DNA of 20,274 bases, taken from Palsa-739 sp036512155. GTDB lineage: Bacteria; Actinomycetota; Thermoleophilia; Gaiellales; Gaiellaceae. Both the position numbers and the translations under genes were made by a program. The stretch is taken from NCBI GenBank assembly GCA_036512155.1, contig DATCBD010000031.1, forward strand, positions 1-20,274, given 5' to 3'. The notes below the pieces were generated by a model. That model saw only the letters and a program-made list of their open reading frames with translations. It ran no database searches and was not told where the DNA came from. Shown in pieces: positions 13,549-20,235 of this stretch; position 1 is the first letter of the stretch; every line of letters begins with the position of its first letter.

Positions 13549-13756
13549 GGAGCGCGAGCACTTCCCCGTCCTCGGGGAAGCGGTGCTCCTGTTCCTTCGA
13601 GTAGATCGTCTCGCCGTTGGCGATCACGTCGTACTGGCTCTTCGCGCCTTCGCGGGCGGTGGCGTCGAAACCGTGTTCCCGTAGCTCGGCCGCGAGACTC
13701 GCGGCCTGTCCGTCGTAGCCGCTTCAGACGGGGCAGTACAGGATCTCGATACTCAT
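13535..13756 (-). CDS. candidate SelW/Rdx-family selenoprotein (in-frame TGA read as Sec)
   Basis: Read through one TGA (13726-13724), the frame runs from ATG 13756 to TGA 13537-13535 and gives 73 residues. It begins M-S-I-E-I-L-Y-C-P-V-U, with Cys8 and Sec11 forming C-x-x-U where Rdx proteins (SelW/SelT/SelH type) carry the redox C-x-x-C or C-x-x-U. After the TGA the family pattern continues: a helix S-L-A-A-E-L-R-E-H-G-F, then Y-D-V-I-A-N-G-E-T-I-Y-S-K and H-R-F-P-E-D-G-E-V-L-A-L-L. Normal prediction stops at the TGA and would miss the gene. A SECIS-like hairpin follows at the expected distance. The role is probably thiol/selenol redox. The alternative, a nonsense mutation or sequencing error in a C-x-x-C protein, is less likely. 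The start is divergent from the DUF4389 gene. Confidence 0.8.
13688..13706 (-). promoter_or_regulatory. SECIS-like hairpin downstream of the recoded TGA
   Basis: On the minus strand, GGCCGCGA (13706-13699) and TCGCGGCC (13695-13688) form a perfect 8-bp stem around the loop GTC. The stem starts 17 bases after the TGA and the loop lies 25 bases after it. Bacterial SECIS elements are stem-loops just downstream of the UGA, inside the coding region, with a small apical loop that has G in its first positions. All three features are met. It also encodes the helix residues A-A-S-L-A-A, and a weaker alternative pairing of GCGGC with GCCGC exists nearer the TGA. Confidence 0.7.
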
Positions 13757-13765
13757 CCGGGTCGG

Positions 13766-13775
13766 AGCGTACACT
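13766..13775. promoter_or_regulatory. mirror-image overlapping -10 elements
   Basis: Plus strand TACACT (13770-13775) ends 9 bases before the ATG at 13785. Minus strand TACGCT (13771-13766) ends 9 bases before the ATG at 13756. They share two bases. The whole divergent gap is 28 bp, so both transcripts would be almost leaderless. Confidence 0.5.
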
Positions 13776-13784
13776 CGGGCCGCG

Positions 13785-14360
13785 ATGGAGCCACATCCGA
13801 TCCGCCTCGTTGTTACCGACGATCTCCGGCGAAACCGGCTCACCGTCTTCTTCCGGCTCCTGCTTGCGATCCCGCATTTCATCTGGCTCGCGTTGTGGGG
13901 GATCGCGAACGCAGTGGTGCTCATCCTCTCCTGGTTCGCGGCGCTGTTCACGGGGCGCGTGCCGACCGGCTTCCATGACTTCATGGCGCGCTACCTCCGC
14001 TACCAGACACACGTGGTCGCGTACATCCAACTCGCAGCCGATCCGTACCCGCCGTTCGACGGCAGCTCGAGCTACCCGGTCGACCTCGAGGTCGCGCCTC
14101 CTGTTGCGCAAAGCCGATTGACGGTCTTCTTCCGGATCCTCCTTGCGATCCCGGCGCTCATCATCTCGTCCGTCATGAACTACCTCGTGAACATCCTCGT
14201 GTTCTTCGCCTGGTTCATTTGCCTCTTCCTCGGCCGCATGCCGGAGGGGATGCGCAACCTTCTCGCCTTCACCATCCGGTACCACATCCAGACGGGGGCG
14301 TACTACTCGTTGCTGACGTCGCGGTACCCGAGCCTGAACGTCGGGCTCGACGCCGGTTAG
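13785..14360 (+). CDS. DUF4389-type membrane protein, two tandem repeats
   Basis: 191 residues made of two similar units. Unit 1 (about 17-91) begins N-R-L-T-V-F-F-R-L-L-L-A-I-P and ends A-D-P-Y-P-P-F. Unit 2 (about 110-183) begins S-R-L-T-V-F-F-R-I-L-L-A-I-P and ends S-R-Y-P-S-L. Each has a hydrophobic hairpin of about 35 residues, then T-G-R-V-P or L-G-R-M-P and an amphipathic helix, giving about four membrane-associated segments. This is the DUF4389 pattern. The function is unknown. It is divergent from the selenoprotein candidate, 28 bp away, which suggests shared regulation. Confidence 0.85.
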   Translation: MEPHPIRLVVTDDLRRNRLTVFFRLLLAIPHFIWLALWGIANAVVLILSWFAALFTGRVPTGFHDFMARYLRYQTHVVAYIQLAADPYPPFDGSSSYPVDLEVAPPVAQSRLTVFFRILLAIPALIISSVMNYLVNILVFFAWFICLFLGRMPEGMRNLLAFTIRYHIQTGAYYSLLTSRYPSLNVGLDAG

Positions 14361-14430
14361 ATCGTCTTGACCGTTGGTTGCGTCCGCTCTGCTCCATAAG
14401 CGCTCCATGCTCGCTTGGGTCGGATCGCCC

Positions 14431-15258
14431 TCAGCTGACGCGGAGGAACGGCGCGCACATCGGCTTGCTGCGGTTTCCGGCGGGATCGGAGGCGACGACG
14501 CAGAAACGGAGCTGCCGGCTGTGGAGCTTCTTCGGCACCGGCCAATGGACGGCGACCGCCCGCGTGCCGATCTTGAACGCCATGGGTGTGCTCAGCGTCG
14601 CAAGCGGCGAGCCGCCCTCGTCGACGTGGACGACGGCCTTGCTGTAGCCGCTGTCGTCGAAGACGGCGAAGTGGAGGATGGCGGTCCTTCCGCGTATTGC
14701 CGTTGCCGGGTACGCGGTCACGAGCGGGGCGCGAATGTCGGGTGAGCTCAGCGCATTCGCAGCTGTGAGTCGCTGAATTGCGACGGTTGCCGTCCGGGTG
14801 AGATCGTCCGGCGTAGAAGCCGCGAGCGGCACGCCGCGCAGCACCTGCTCCTCTGCAGCCGTCGAGCGGCCGCCGTCGTAGACGCCAAAGCCGGACGGCA
14901 TGACGACGAGCAGCGGTCCGACGTACCAGAGACTGAGCTCGATGCCGAGAAAGTGCGCGTAGTCCTCCGGCTTCCCGAACAACGAGGGAATCGCTCCGAG
15001 GTCATCTATGGAGTAGACGAGCGCGACCTTGACTCGGCCGGCGTGGGCGTAGACCGCGTCGATCGCCTGCTCGAGCGCCGCGGCCACGGCCTGCGAGGGC
15101 GCCCGGTTCGGGAAGTAGACGTTCTGCAGGAGGAGCGAGTCGCTTGCCGGGTCGCCGTCGGCGTGCGCCGCCGGCGCCGCCAGCGCTCCCGCAGCGGCAA
15201 CCGCCGCGACGGCCACGAGCGCCCGGCGGGCGCTCGTGGCCGTAACGGGCCGGATCAC
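14431..15258 (-). CDS. secreted protein of unknown function (275 aa)
   Basis: From the GTG at 15258 the product is 275 residues with a clear Sec signal peptide (A-R-R-A-L-V-A-V-A-A-V ... A-H-A|D-G-D, cleavage near 33). An N-terminal alpha/beta region has V-K-V-A-L-V-Y-S-I-D-D-L-G, G-P-L-L-V-V-M-P-S-G-F-G-V-Y and A-A-E-E-Q-V-L-R-G-V. The C-terminal part (about 180-270) looks like one Ig-like beta sandwich with A-I-L-H-F-A-V-F-D-D-S-G-Y and F-C-V-V-A-S-D-P-A-G-N-R-S. No family is named with confidence. The start overlaps the upstream cupin stop as GTGA, so the two form a coupled pair of exported proteins. Confidence 0.75.
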   Translation of the reverse strand: MIRPVTATSARRALVAVAAVAAAGALAAPAAHADGDPASDSLLLQNVYFPNRAPSQAVAAALEQAIDAVYAHAGRVKVALVYSIDDLGAIPSLFGKPEDYAHFLGIELSLWYVGPLLVVMPSGFGVYDGGRSTAAEEQVLRGVPLAASTPDDLTRTATVAIQRLTAANALSSPDIRAPLVTAYPATAIRGRTAILHFAVFDDSGYSKAVVHVDEGGSPLATLSTPMAFKIGTRAVAVHWPVPKKLHSRQLRFCVVASDPAGNRSKPMCAPFLRVS

Positions 15259-15875
15259 TGGGTGCAGGTCGACGGCTGAGGCTCGTCGATCTTCAGCGCG
15301 GTCGTGGGGGTGCCGCCGGGAACGACGAAGGTCACCATCACGACGGCGGGATCCGTTGTGCTCTGGTTCTTGACGACGAACGTCTTCGCGCCGGTCTCGT
15401 AGAACGACTGGCCGGCGGTGAACGTCGCCGACGAGCAGTCGGTGCCGTACCGGACGACCTGGCCTGAGACGACAGTTCCCGTCAGGTAGCCGGGGTGGGA
15501 ATGCCAGCCGGAGGTCGCACCGGGAGCGAACGTGGCCTGCTGAGTGACGACCTCGGGCGAGTTCAGCAGCCCGATCGGAACCATTCCGAACTTCGCCGAG
15601 ACCGCCGGATGGAGGTTCAGCCAGTCTCCGAGATTCGTGATTCCGTCGGTCCGAAGCTGCGTCAGGAACTCCGGCAACTGGTCGACCGAGTACTTCCGGC
15701 CGTCCCACGTGATACCGGTGGCGGCTTGCGTTAGGCCGGTGTTGAACGCGAGATTCGCCTGGAGCGAGCCGACCGACAAGATCTTGTTCGACTGTCCCTG
15801 CCCCGGCGTCGCCATCGCAACCGTCGCCCACGCGGCGGCGGCGCCGACGGCGAGCACGAGCATCATTCGTTTCAT
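15255..15875 (-). CDS. secreted cupin-domain protein
   Basis: 206 residues. The signal peptide ends at A-M-A|T-P-G (about 22). An unassigned helical region (30-110) precedes a single cupin barrel: F-A-P-G-A-T-S-G-W-H-S-H-P-G-Y (116-130) with the metal-ligand-type His125 and His127, then G-Q-V-V-R-Y-G and the second motif region F-T-A-G-Q-S-F-Y-E-T-G, where the usual third His is not seen. Cys147 and Cys204 could pair in the exported protein. The ATG at 15875 has AGGAGGT (plus coordinates 15881-15887), 5 bases upstream, the strongest ribosome site here. Ligand and reaction are unknown. Confidence 0.85.
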   Translation of the reverse strand: MKRMMLVLAVGAAAAWATVAMATPGQGQSNKILSVGSLQANLAFNTGLTQAATGITWDGRKYSVDQLPEFLTQLRTDGITNLGDWLNLHPAVSAKFGMVPIGLLNSPEVVTQQATFAPGATSGWHSHPGYLTGTVVSGQVVRYGTDCSSATFTAGQSFYETGAKTFVVKNQSTTDPAVVMVTFVVPGGTPTTALKIDEPQPSTCTQ

Positions 15876-15940
15876 CGTGCACCTCCTGTTCGGTGTCTGG
15901 ACGCTCGATCGACGCTAGAGCGGAAGGATGCGCGGGTCAC

Positions 15941-16618
15941 ATGGTGGCGGCAGGCCAATCTCCGGCGGCTGCCTTCTCGGTGCGACACCGTGCTCGCCCC
16001 CTTGACGGCGTCGTCCGGAAGGCGGAGAACCTGCTGGTGGAGAATCTGCGCGCACTCCTTCTCAGCGCAGACGACGATCGGCGCGCGATCGAGCGTGGGC
16101 TGCACGACGGGATCCAGCAGCAGCTCGTCGCGCTCGCGGTCGGCCTGCAGGTAGGGCGCGGCCTCATCGAGGAGGATCCGCAGGCGGCGGCACGGCTCCT
16201 CGACGATGTGCAGGCCCAGGTTGCGCTGGCGCTCGCCGAGGTCCGCGAGCTCGCCCAGGCCGTTCACCCGCCGCTCCTGGACACGCAGGGCCTCGTCGCA
16301 GCGCTGCGCATGGCCGCGGCTGCGTCGCCGATTCCGGCGCGGGTCGACGGGGCCCTCGACGCCGAGGTGCCACCAGAGTTGGCGGTCACCGTCTACCGCT
16401 GTTGCGTGATGACGCTTGCGTCCGCCGCCGGCGAGAACGCTCGCGCGACAGTGTCCGTCCAAGTGACCGACGACGTGCTCGAGTTCGAGATTGTCCTCAC
16501 CGGAGCCCGCGTGGGCTGCGCTGCGCTCGACCCGGTCGCCGCGCGCGTGGACGCTCTCGGGGGCGTACTCGAGATCGCGCCGTCCCGCGTTGCGGGACAG
16601 CTGCCGATCATGTTATGA
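15941..16618 (+). CDS. NarX-like histidine kinase with degenerate ATP-binding domain
   Basis: 225 residues from the ATG at 15941 (AAGGA 12 bases upstream; GTG 15893 is an alternative). The HisKA_3-type dimerisation helix is intact: D-D-R-R-A-I-E-R-G-L-H-D-G-I-Q-Q-Q-L with His55, then E-V-R-E-L-A-Q-A-V-H-P-P-L-L. The catalytic part is eroded. Where NarX-like kinases have R-I-V-Q-E-A-L-T-N-A this has R-C-C-V-M-T-L-A-S-A (Glu and Asn lost). The D-D-G-x-G box reads L-T-G-A-R-V-G, and no G-T-x-V end follows A-L-G-G-V-L-E-I. No sensor or membrane segment is present. It may be a phosphotransfer or dimer partner. It converges on a NarL-type regulator (6-bp overlap). Confidence 0.8.
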   Translation: MVAAGQSPAAAFSVRHRARPLDGVVRKAENLLVENLRALLLSADDDRRAIERGLHDGIQQQLVALAVGLQVGRGLIEEDPQAAARLLDDVQAQVALALAEVRELAQAVHPPLLDTQGLVAALRMAAAASPIPARVDGALDAEVPPELAVTVYRCCVMTLASAAGENARATVSVQVTDDVLEFEIVLTGARVGCAALDPVAARVDALGGVLEIAPSRVAGQLPIML

Positions 16619-17281
16619 GCCGCCCTCCGCGAGGTACATGATCACGGCCTTGACGCGTTTGTGCACGGTCGTCTCCCAGCCGAGCCCGAGCTTGAGGAAG
16701 ATCGAATGGATCACCTTCTCGATGGAGCGCTCGGTGAGGAAGAGCGCCGCCGCGATCGCGGCGTTGTTCTTGCCGGTGGCCATCTCGCGCAGTACGTCGT
16801 GCTCGCGCGGCGTCAGGTCGTTGAGCGCCGAGCGCTCGGCACGCGCGTTCTCCGCCATGAGCGCCTCGACGACCTTCGCGTCCACGACCGAGCCGCCTTC
16901 TGCGACAGCGCGGATCGCTCCGACGAGCTGCTCGACGTCGGCCACACGCTCCTTCAACAGATATGCACGGCGCTCGGTCCCATGCTCCAGCAGCGGCAGC
17001 GCGTAGCGCGGATCGGCGTACTGGCTGAGCACCACGATGCCGATCTGCGGGTGCGTCTCTCGGAGGAGATTGGCGGCGCGAATGCCCTCGTCGGTCCCTG
17101 TCGGCGGCATGCGGATGTCGGTGAGCACGACGTCGGGGCGCTCCTTCTCCACGGCGGCGAGCAGCGAGTTGAGATCGTCGCAGACGGCCGCGATCTCGAT
17201 CTCCGGTCTGCGCTCGAGCACCTGCCGGAGACCCTCGCGGATGAGGTACTGATCCTCGGCGAGCACGACTCGGATCGCCAC
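16613..17281 (-). CDS. NarL/FixJ-type response regulator
   Basis: 222 residues from the GTG at 17281. Receiver domain (1-125): acidic pair Glu9-Asp10, phospho-acceptor Asp55 in V-V-L-T-D-I-R-M-P-P, Lys110 in Y-L-L-K. LuxR-type helix-turn-helix (about 155-215): L-T-P-R-E-H-D-V-L-R-E-M-A-T-G-K-N-N-A-A-I-A-A-A-L, then E-R-S-I-E-K-V-I-H-S-I-F-L-K-L-G. The sequence is complete, so it should be a phosphorylation-dependent DNA-binding regulator. Its natural partner by position is the eroded kinase converging on it, so the phosphate may come from another kinase. It is divergent from the DivK-like gene, with 22 bp between start codons. Confidence 0.93.
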   Translation of the reverse strand: MAIRVVLAEDQYLIREGLRQVLERRPEIEIAAVCDDLNSLLAAVEKERPDVVLTDIRMPPTGTDEGIRAANLLRETHPQIGIVVLSQYADPRYALPLLEHGTERRAYLLKERVADVEQLVGAIRAVAEGGSVVDAKVVEALMAENARAERSALNDLTPREHDVLREMATGKNNAAIAAALFLTERSIEKVIHSIFLKLGLGWETTVHKRVKAVIMYLAEGGS

Positions 17282-17290
17282 GTGACCCCA

Positions 17291-17296
17291 TAGGAT
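17291..17296 (+). promoter_or_regulatory. -10 element / ribosome site of the first DivK-like gene
   Basis: TAGGAT ends 7 bases before the ATG at 17304, as at the other leaderless-style starts. The AGGA within it (17292-17295) could also serve as a Shine-Dalgarno 8 bases from the same ATG. Both readings favour 17304 over the ATG at 17295. Confidence 0.4.
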
Positions 17297-17303
17297 GAAC
17301 GAA

Positions 17304-17669
17304 ATGGCGCCGCTCGTGCTGATCGTCGAGGACAACGAGCAGAACGCGAAGCTCGCGCGCGATGTCCTCGAGGCCGCAGGACTCGCGACGTTGACCGCCG
17401 CGACGGCCGCCGATGCGCTCGCGCTGGCGCGCGAGCGCGTGCCGAACGTCGTCTTGATGGACCTGCGGCTCCCCGACCTGGACGGGAGCGAGGCCTTGCA
17501 CCGCTTGAAGGCCGAGCCGGCAACGGCCCACATCCCCGTTGTGGCACTGACCGCGGTCGCCGGTGCGCGCGAGCTGCTGCTCGAGGCCGGCTTCGCCGGT
17601 TGCGTCGAGAAGCCGTTCGACATCCGGGAGCTGCCGGCGGAGATTTGGCGCCTGCTGGCGCGGGGGTAA
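17304..17669 (+). CDS. single-domain response regulator, DivK-like (first copy)
   Basis: 121 residues, a receiver domain and nothing else. It has L-I-V-E-D-N-E-Q-N at the start (acidic residues and DivK-type N-x-x-N), the phospho-acceptor in V-L-M-D-L-R-L-P-D-L-D-G, the Thr of A-L-T-A and the Lys of E-K-P-F. With no output domain it must act by protein contact or as a phosphate shuttle. It resembles the receiver at 19855 throughout, so the two are probably paralogues around the kinase gene. Start 17304 is chosen from the upstream TAGGAT; ATG 17295 would add three residues. Confidence 0.9.
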   Translation: MAPLVLIVEDNEQNAKLARDVLEAAGLATLTAATAADALALARERVPNVVLMDLRLPDLDGSEALHRLKAEPATAHIPVVALTAVAGARELLLEAGFAGCVEKPFDIRELPAEIWRLLARG

Positions 17670-17762
17670 GCCCCCCGGCCGGTCGGGTGCTGGCGCCCTG
17701 GACGCCTCGCCTCTGCGGTGCGACCATCGTCACGGACCGCTCGACGAGAGGAGACGCTTGTG

Positions 17763-18266
17763 ATGCGCACCATGCTCGGAGCATGTGTAGTGGCTGGAGT
17801 CGGGGCGCTCCTCGTGGCCGGCTGCGGCGGTTCGAGCACGAGCTCCAGCAACGAGGCGACGCTGCAGAGGGAGGCCAACCTCTACGAGATCGACCAGATC
17901 GAGGTGAAGTTCCACCGGGCCACCTCGACGCAGAACCTCAATCTGATGATGTCGCTCTTCGCCCCCGGCGCGGTCTTCAACGTCGACCAGAAGACGCTCA
18001 CCGGCAAGCCGCAGATCCGGAAGTGGTTCGCCACCGAGAACAAGGCGTTCATGCCGGGGACGCACTGGGAGTCCGACACCCCGTCGTACAAGCTCAAGGC
18101 GACCGTGAACGGGAACAAGGGGACGCTGTACTTCCAGTGCCACTACATCGACCCGAAGACGCAGAAGGTGGTCGCGGTCGTCGGAGTTGACCACAACCTC
18201 CAAAAGATCAACGGCAAGTGGCTGATCGTCGACTCGGCAGCATCACCGGCGACGCTGAGCCCGTAG
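17763..18266 (+). CDS. lipoprotein with SnoaL/NTF2-like domain
   Basis: 167 residues. The signal ends in a lipobox, L-L-V-A-G-C with Cys21 as the lipidated residue, followed by a Gly/Ser linker. The remainder (about 32-160) has the cone-shaped SnoaL/NTF2 pattern: an N-terminal helix with Y-E-I-D-Q-I-E-V-K-F-H-R-A, L-M-M-S-L-F-A-P-G-A-V-F, G-K-P-Q-I-R-K-W-F, then strands ending N-G-K-W-L-I-V-D-S. Likely a ligand-binding or scaffold protein on the cell surface. The ATG at 17763 has GAGAGGAG upstream. The last 49 bp overlap the kinase gene start, suggesting that it works with that kinase, for example as an extracytoplasmic input. Confidence 0.82.
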   Translation: MRTMLGACVVAGVGALLVAGCGGSSTSSSNEATLQREANLYEIDQIEVKFHRATSTQNLNLMMSLFAPGAVFNVDQKTLTGKPQIRKWFATENKAFMPGTHWESDTPSYKLKATVNGNKGTLYFQCHYIDPKTQKVVAVVGVDHNLQKINGKWLIVDSAASPATLSP

Positions 18267-19858
18267 TCGAGGGCAAGCGGACGGCGCTCGCCCGGATCCA
18301 GAACCAGCTCGAGCGCGGCGTCGCCCGCACGCCGGCGAATGTGCGCGCGAAGCTTCTCGCCGCGTTCCTCGTGATCGCCGCTCTACTCGTCGTCGTCGGC
18401 GTGCTCGGACTGCGCGTGCTCGGCCAGGCGAACGGGCGCGTCCAGCGACTCGGCGCCTTGCAGCTCCATTCGTCCACGTACCAGTCGCTTGCGGCGTACG
18501 CGACCGATCTGCGGCAGGTGCTCGCCTTGCGCGCCGCCGGGACGCCTGCCGTGACTCCATACACGGGCGGAAAGATCCTGGTCGGAGGGCGGCAGTGGAT
18601 CCTGCCGGATGACGCGGCTGCGTTTGCGCTCTCACAGGTCGAGCTTGGTACGGATGAGCCGACGTTCGGCTTCGTGCCGCCGCCGGCAGACGAACAGATG
18701 CTCGAGCGGATCCGGCTCGACTACCGCAACATCGACCGCGCGCTGACGAGGATCCAGAAGCTCGACTCGAGCAACGTCAGGGGTTACGCGGCGCAGCCGT
18801 CGCTGACGGCCGCCATCGACGCGGACAACGATCTCTTCACGCGCACGATCGGTCTCGCGCAGCGCACCGGCAACGAGACCGCGACGCTCATCGCCGAGAA
18901 TCGCAGGGCCTACACGTCGTCGCGCGACCTGTTCGTCGGAGTCGGCGCGATCAGTGTCGTGCTCGCACTTGGGCTTGGCCTCCTGCTCGCGTGGTCGCTC
19001 ATCGGCCCGATTCGGCGCATCGAAGCGCGGCTGGCAGAGATCGCGGCCGGCGACTTCTCCGGCCGGCTGGACGAGCCGAACCGAGACGAGCTCGGATCAC
19101 TCGCGGCGAACGTCAACCGGATGAACGACGAGCTCCGGCGATTGTACGGCGAGCTCGAGGCAGCGAGCCGGCACAAGAGCGAGTTCCTCGCGAACATGTC
19201 GCACGAGCTGCGCACGCCGATGAACGCCATCCTGGGCTTCTCCCAGGTGCTGCGTGAGCAGATGTTCGGCGACATCAACGCCAAGCAGGAGGAGTATCTG
19301 GACGACATCCTCTCGTCCGGGAACCATCTGCTCTTGCTCATCAACGACGTCCTCGACCTGTCCAAGGTCGAGGCAGGGCAGGTTGAGCTGGAGGTGGCGC
19401 TCTTCTCGCTCCGGGAAGCCCTCGAGCGGGGGGTAGTCATGGTGCGGGAGCGCGCGTCCGAGAACGGCGTTCACGTCTCGCTCGAGATCGCGCCCGACGT
19501 CGACATCGTCGAAGGCGACGAGCGCCGGATTCGACAGGTGATCTTCAACATCCTGACGAACGCGGCGAAGTTCACCCCGCCCGGAGGCACGATCGATGTC
19601 GGGGCGGCCCGAGTTGACGGAGCAATCCACGTCGCGATCGCCGACACCGGCCCCGGGATCGCACGGAAGGACGCAGAGCGGATCTTCGAAGAGTTCCAGC
19701 AGACGGACGCCGGATTGCAGCAGCGCGAGGGGACCGGCCTCGGACTGGCGCTGTCGCGACGGCTCGTGGAGCTGCACGGCGGCCGGATTTGGGTCGAGAG
19801 CAAGCTCGGCGAAGGGAGCAGGTTCGTCTTCACGTTGCCTGTCCGGGGCTCGGCATGA
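18218..19858 (+). CDS. membrane sensor histidine kinase (HAMP-HisKA-HATPase)
   Basis: 546 residues from the GTG at 18218. Membrane helix 1 at about 45-67, an external sensing region (about 68-237), membrane helix 2 at about 239-264, HAMP (about 264-312), HisKA with S-E-F-L-A-N-M-S-H-E-L-R-T-P-M-N and phospho-His329, then HATPase with N-I-L-T-N-A-A-K-F-T-P, D-T-G-P-G-I and G-T-G-L-G-L intact. This is a complete hybrid-type core without its own receiver. The downstream DivK-like receiver overlaps the stop (ATGA) and probably serves it. The start is uncertain: 18218 lies inside the lipoprotein gene with no good ribosome site, and GTG 18341, just before helix 1, is also in frame. Confidence 0.92.
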   Translation: MADRRLGSITGDAEPVVEGKRTALARIQNQLERGVARTPANVRAKLLAAFLVIAALLVVVGVLGLRVLGQANGRVQRLGALQLHSSTYQSLAAYATDLRQVLALRAAGTPAVTPYTGGKILVGGRQWILPDDAAAFALSQVELGTDEPTFGFVPPPADEQMLERIRLDYRNIDRALTRIQKLDSSNVRGYAAQPSLTAAIDADNDLFTRTIGLAQRTGNETATLIAENRRAYTSSRDLFVGVGAISVVLALGLGLLLAWSLIGPIRRIEARLAEIAAGDFSGRLDEPNRDELGSLAANVNRMNDELRRLYGELEAASRHKSEFLANMSHELRTPMNAILGFSQVLREQMFGDINAKQEEYLDDILSSGNHLLLLINDVLDLSKVEAGQVELEVALFSLREALERGVVMVRERASENGVHVSLEIAPDVDIVEGDERRIRQVIFNILTNAAKFTPPGGTIDVGAARVDGAIHVAIADTGPGIARKDAERIFEEFQQTDAGLQQREGTGLGLALSRRLVELHGGRIWVESKLGEGSRFVFTLPVRGSA

Positions 19859-20235
19859 CGGCACGCCCCCGAGTCCTCGTCGTCGAGGACAACGACAGGA
19901 ACATGAAGCTCTTCCGCGACGTCCTCGGTGCCGCCGGCTACACGACGTTCGAGGCGGTCTCCGGAGTGGCCGCGGTCGCGCTCGCCGCCGAGCACGTGCC
20001 GAGCCTCGTGCTGATGGACATCCAGCTTCCGGACATCGACGGCGTCGAGGCGCTCCGGCGCCTGCGGGCGGACGAGCGGACCGCCGGCGTTCAGGTGCTC
20101 GCACTCACGGCGCAGGCGATGTGGGGCGACCGCGAGCGCTTCCTCGAGGCCGGCTTCGACGGCTACCTCGCAAAGCCGGTCGACGTAGGCGAGCTGCTTG
20201 CGATCGTGCGACAGCACTGCGCAGGCGACCCATGA
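19855..20235 (+). CDS. single-domain response regulator, DivK-like (second copy)
   Basis: 126 residues. V-L-V-V-E-D-N-D-R-N-M-K-L-F-R-D-V-L is the DivK-type start. The phospho-acceptor lies in V-L-M-D-I-Q-L-P-D-I-D-G, followed by A-L-T-A-Q-A-M and the Lys of A-K-P-V-D. No output domain. The ATG overlaps the kinase stop and its own TGA overlaps the next ATG, so kinase, receiver and PleD-like protein are translated as one coupled block, recalling the divK-pleD arrangement of alphaproteobacteria. Confidence 0.93.
   Translation: MTARPRVLVVEDNDRNMKLFRDVLGAAGYTTFEAVSGVAAVALAAEHVPSLVLMDIQLPDIDGVEALRRLRADERTAGVQVLALTAQAMWGDRERFLEAGFDGYLAKPVDVGELLAIVRQHCAGDP

Noticed and set aside
13535..13756. Treating the SelW-like frame as a pseudogene
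   Set aside because: There is one interruption only. It is TGA and not TAA/TAG, it lies exactly at the redox Sec/Cys site, and a SECIS-like stem follows. Decay would not be expected to give this combination.
14431..15882. A 483-residue minus-strand protein spanning the cupin gene
   Set aside because: The part upstream of 15258 is out of frame with the clear cupin and arginine-rich. A signal peptide begins at the GTG at 15258.
17282..17303. Symmetrical -10 for the NarL-type gene
   Set aside because: On the minus strand only TATGGG is present, 5 bases from the GTG, which does not fit the TAnnnT spacing seen elsewhere.
17662..17675. GGGGG-TAAG-CCCCC hairpin at the stop of the first DivK-like gene
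   Set aside because: Only 5 bp, no U tract, and expected by chance in G/C-rich sequence.
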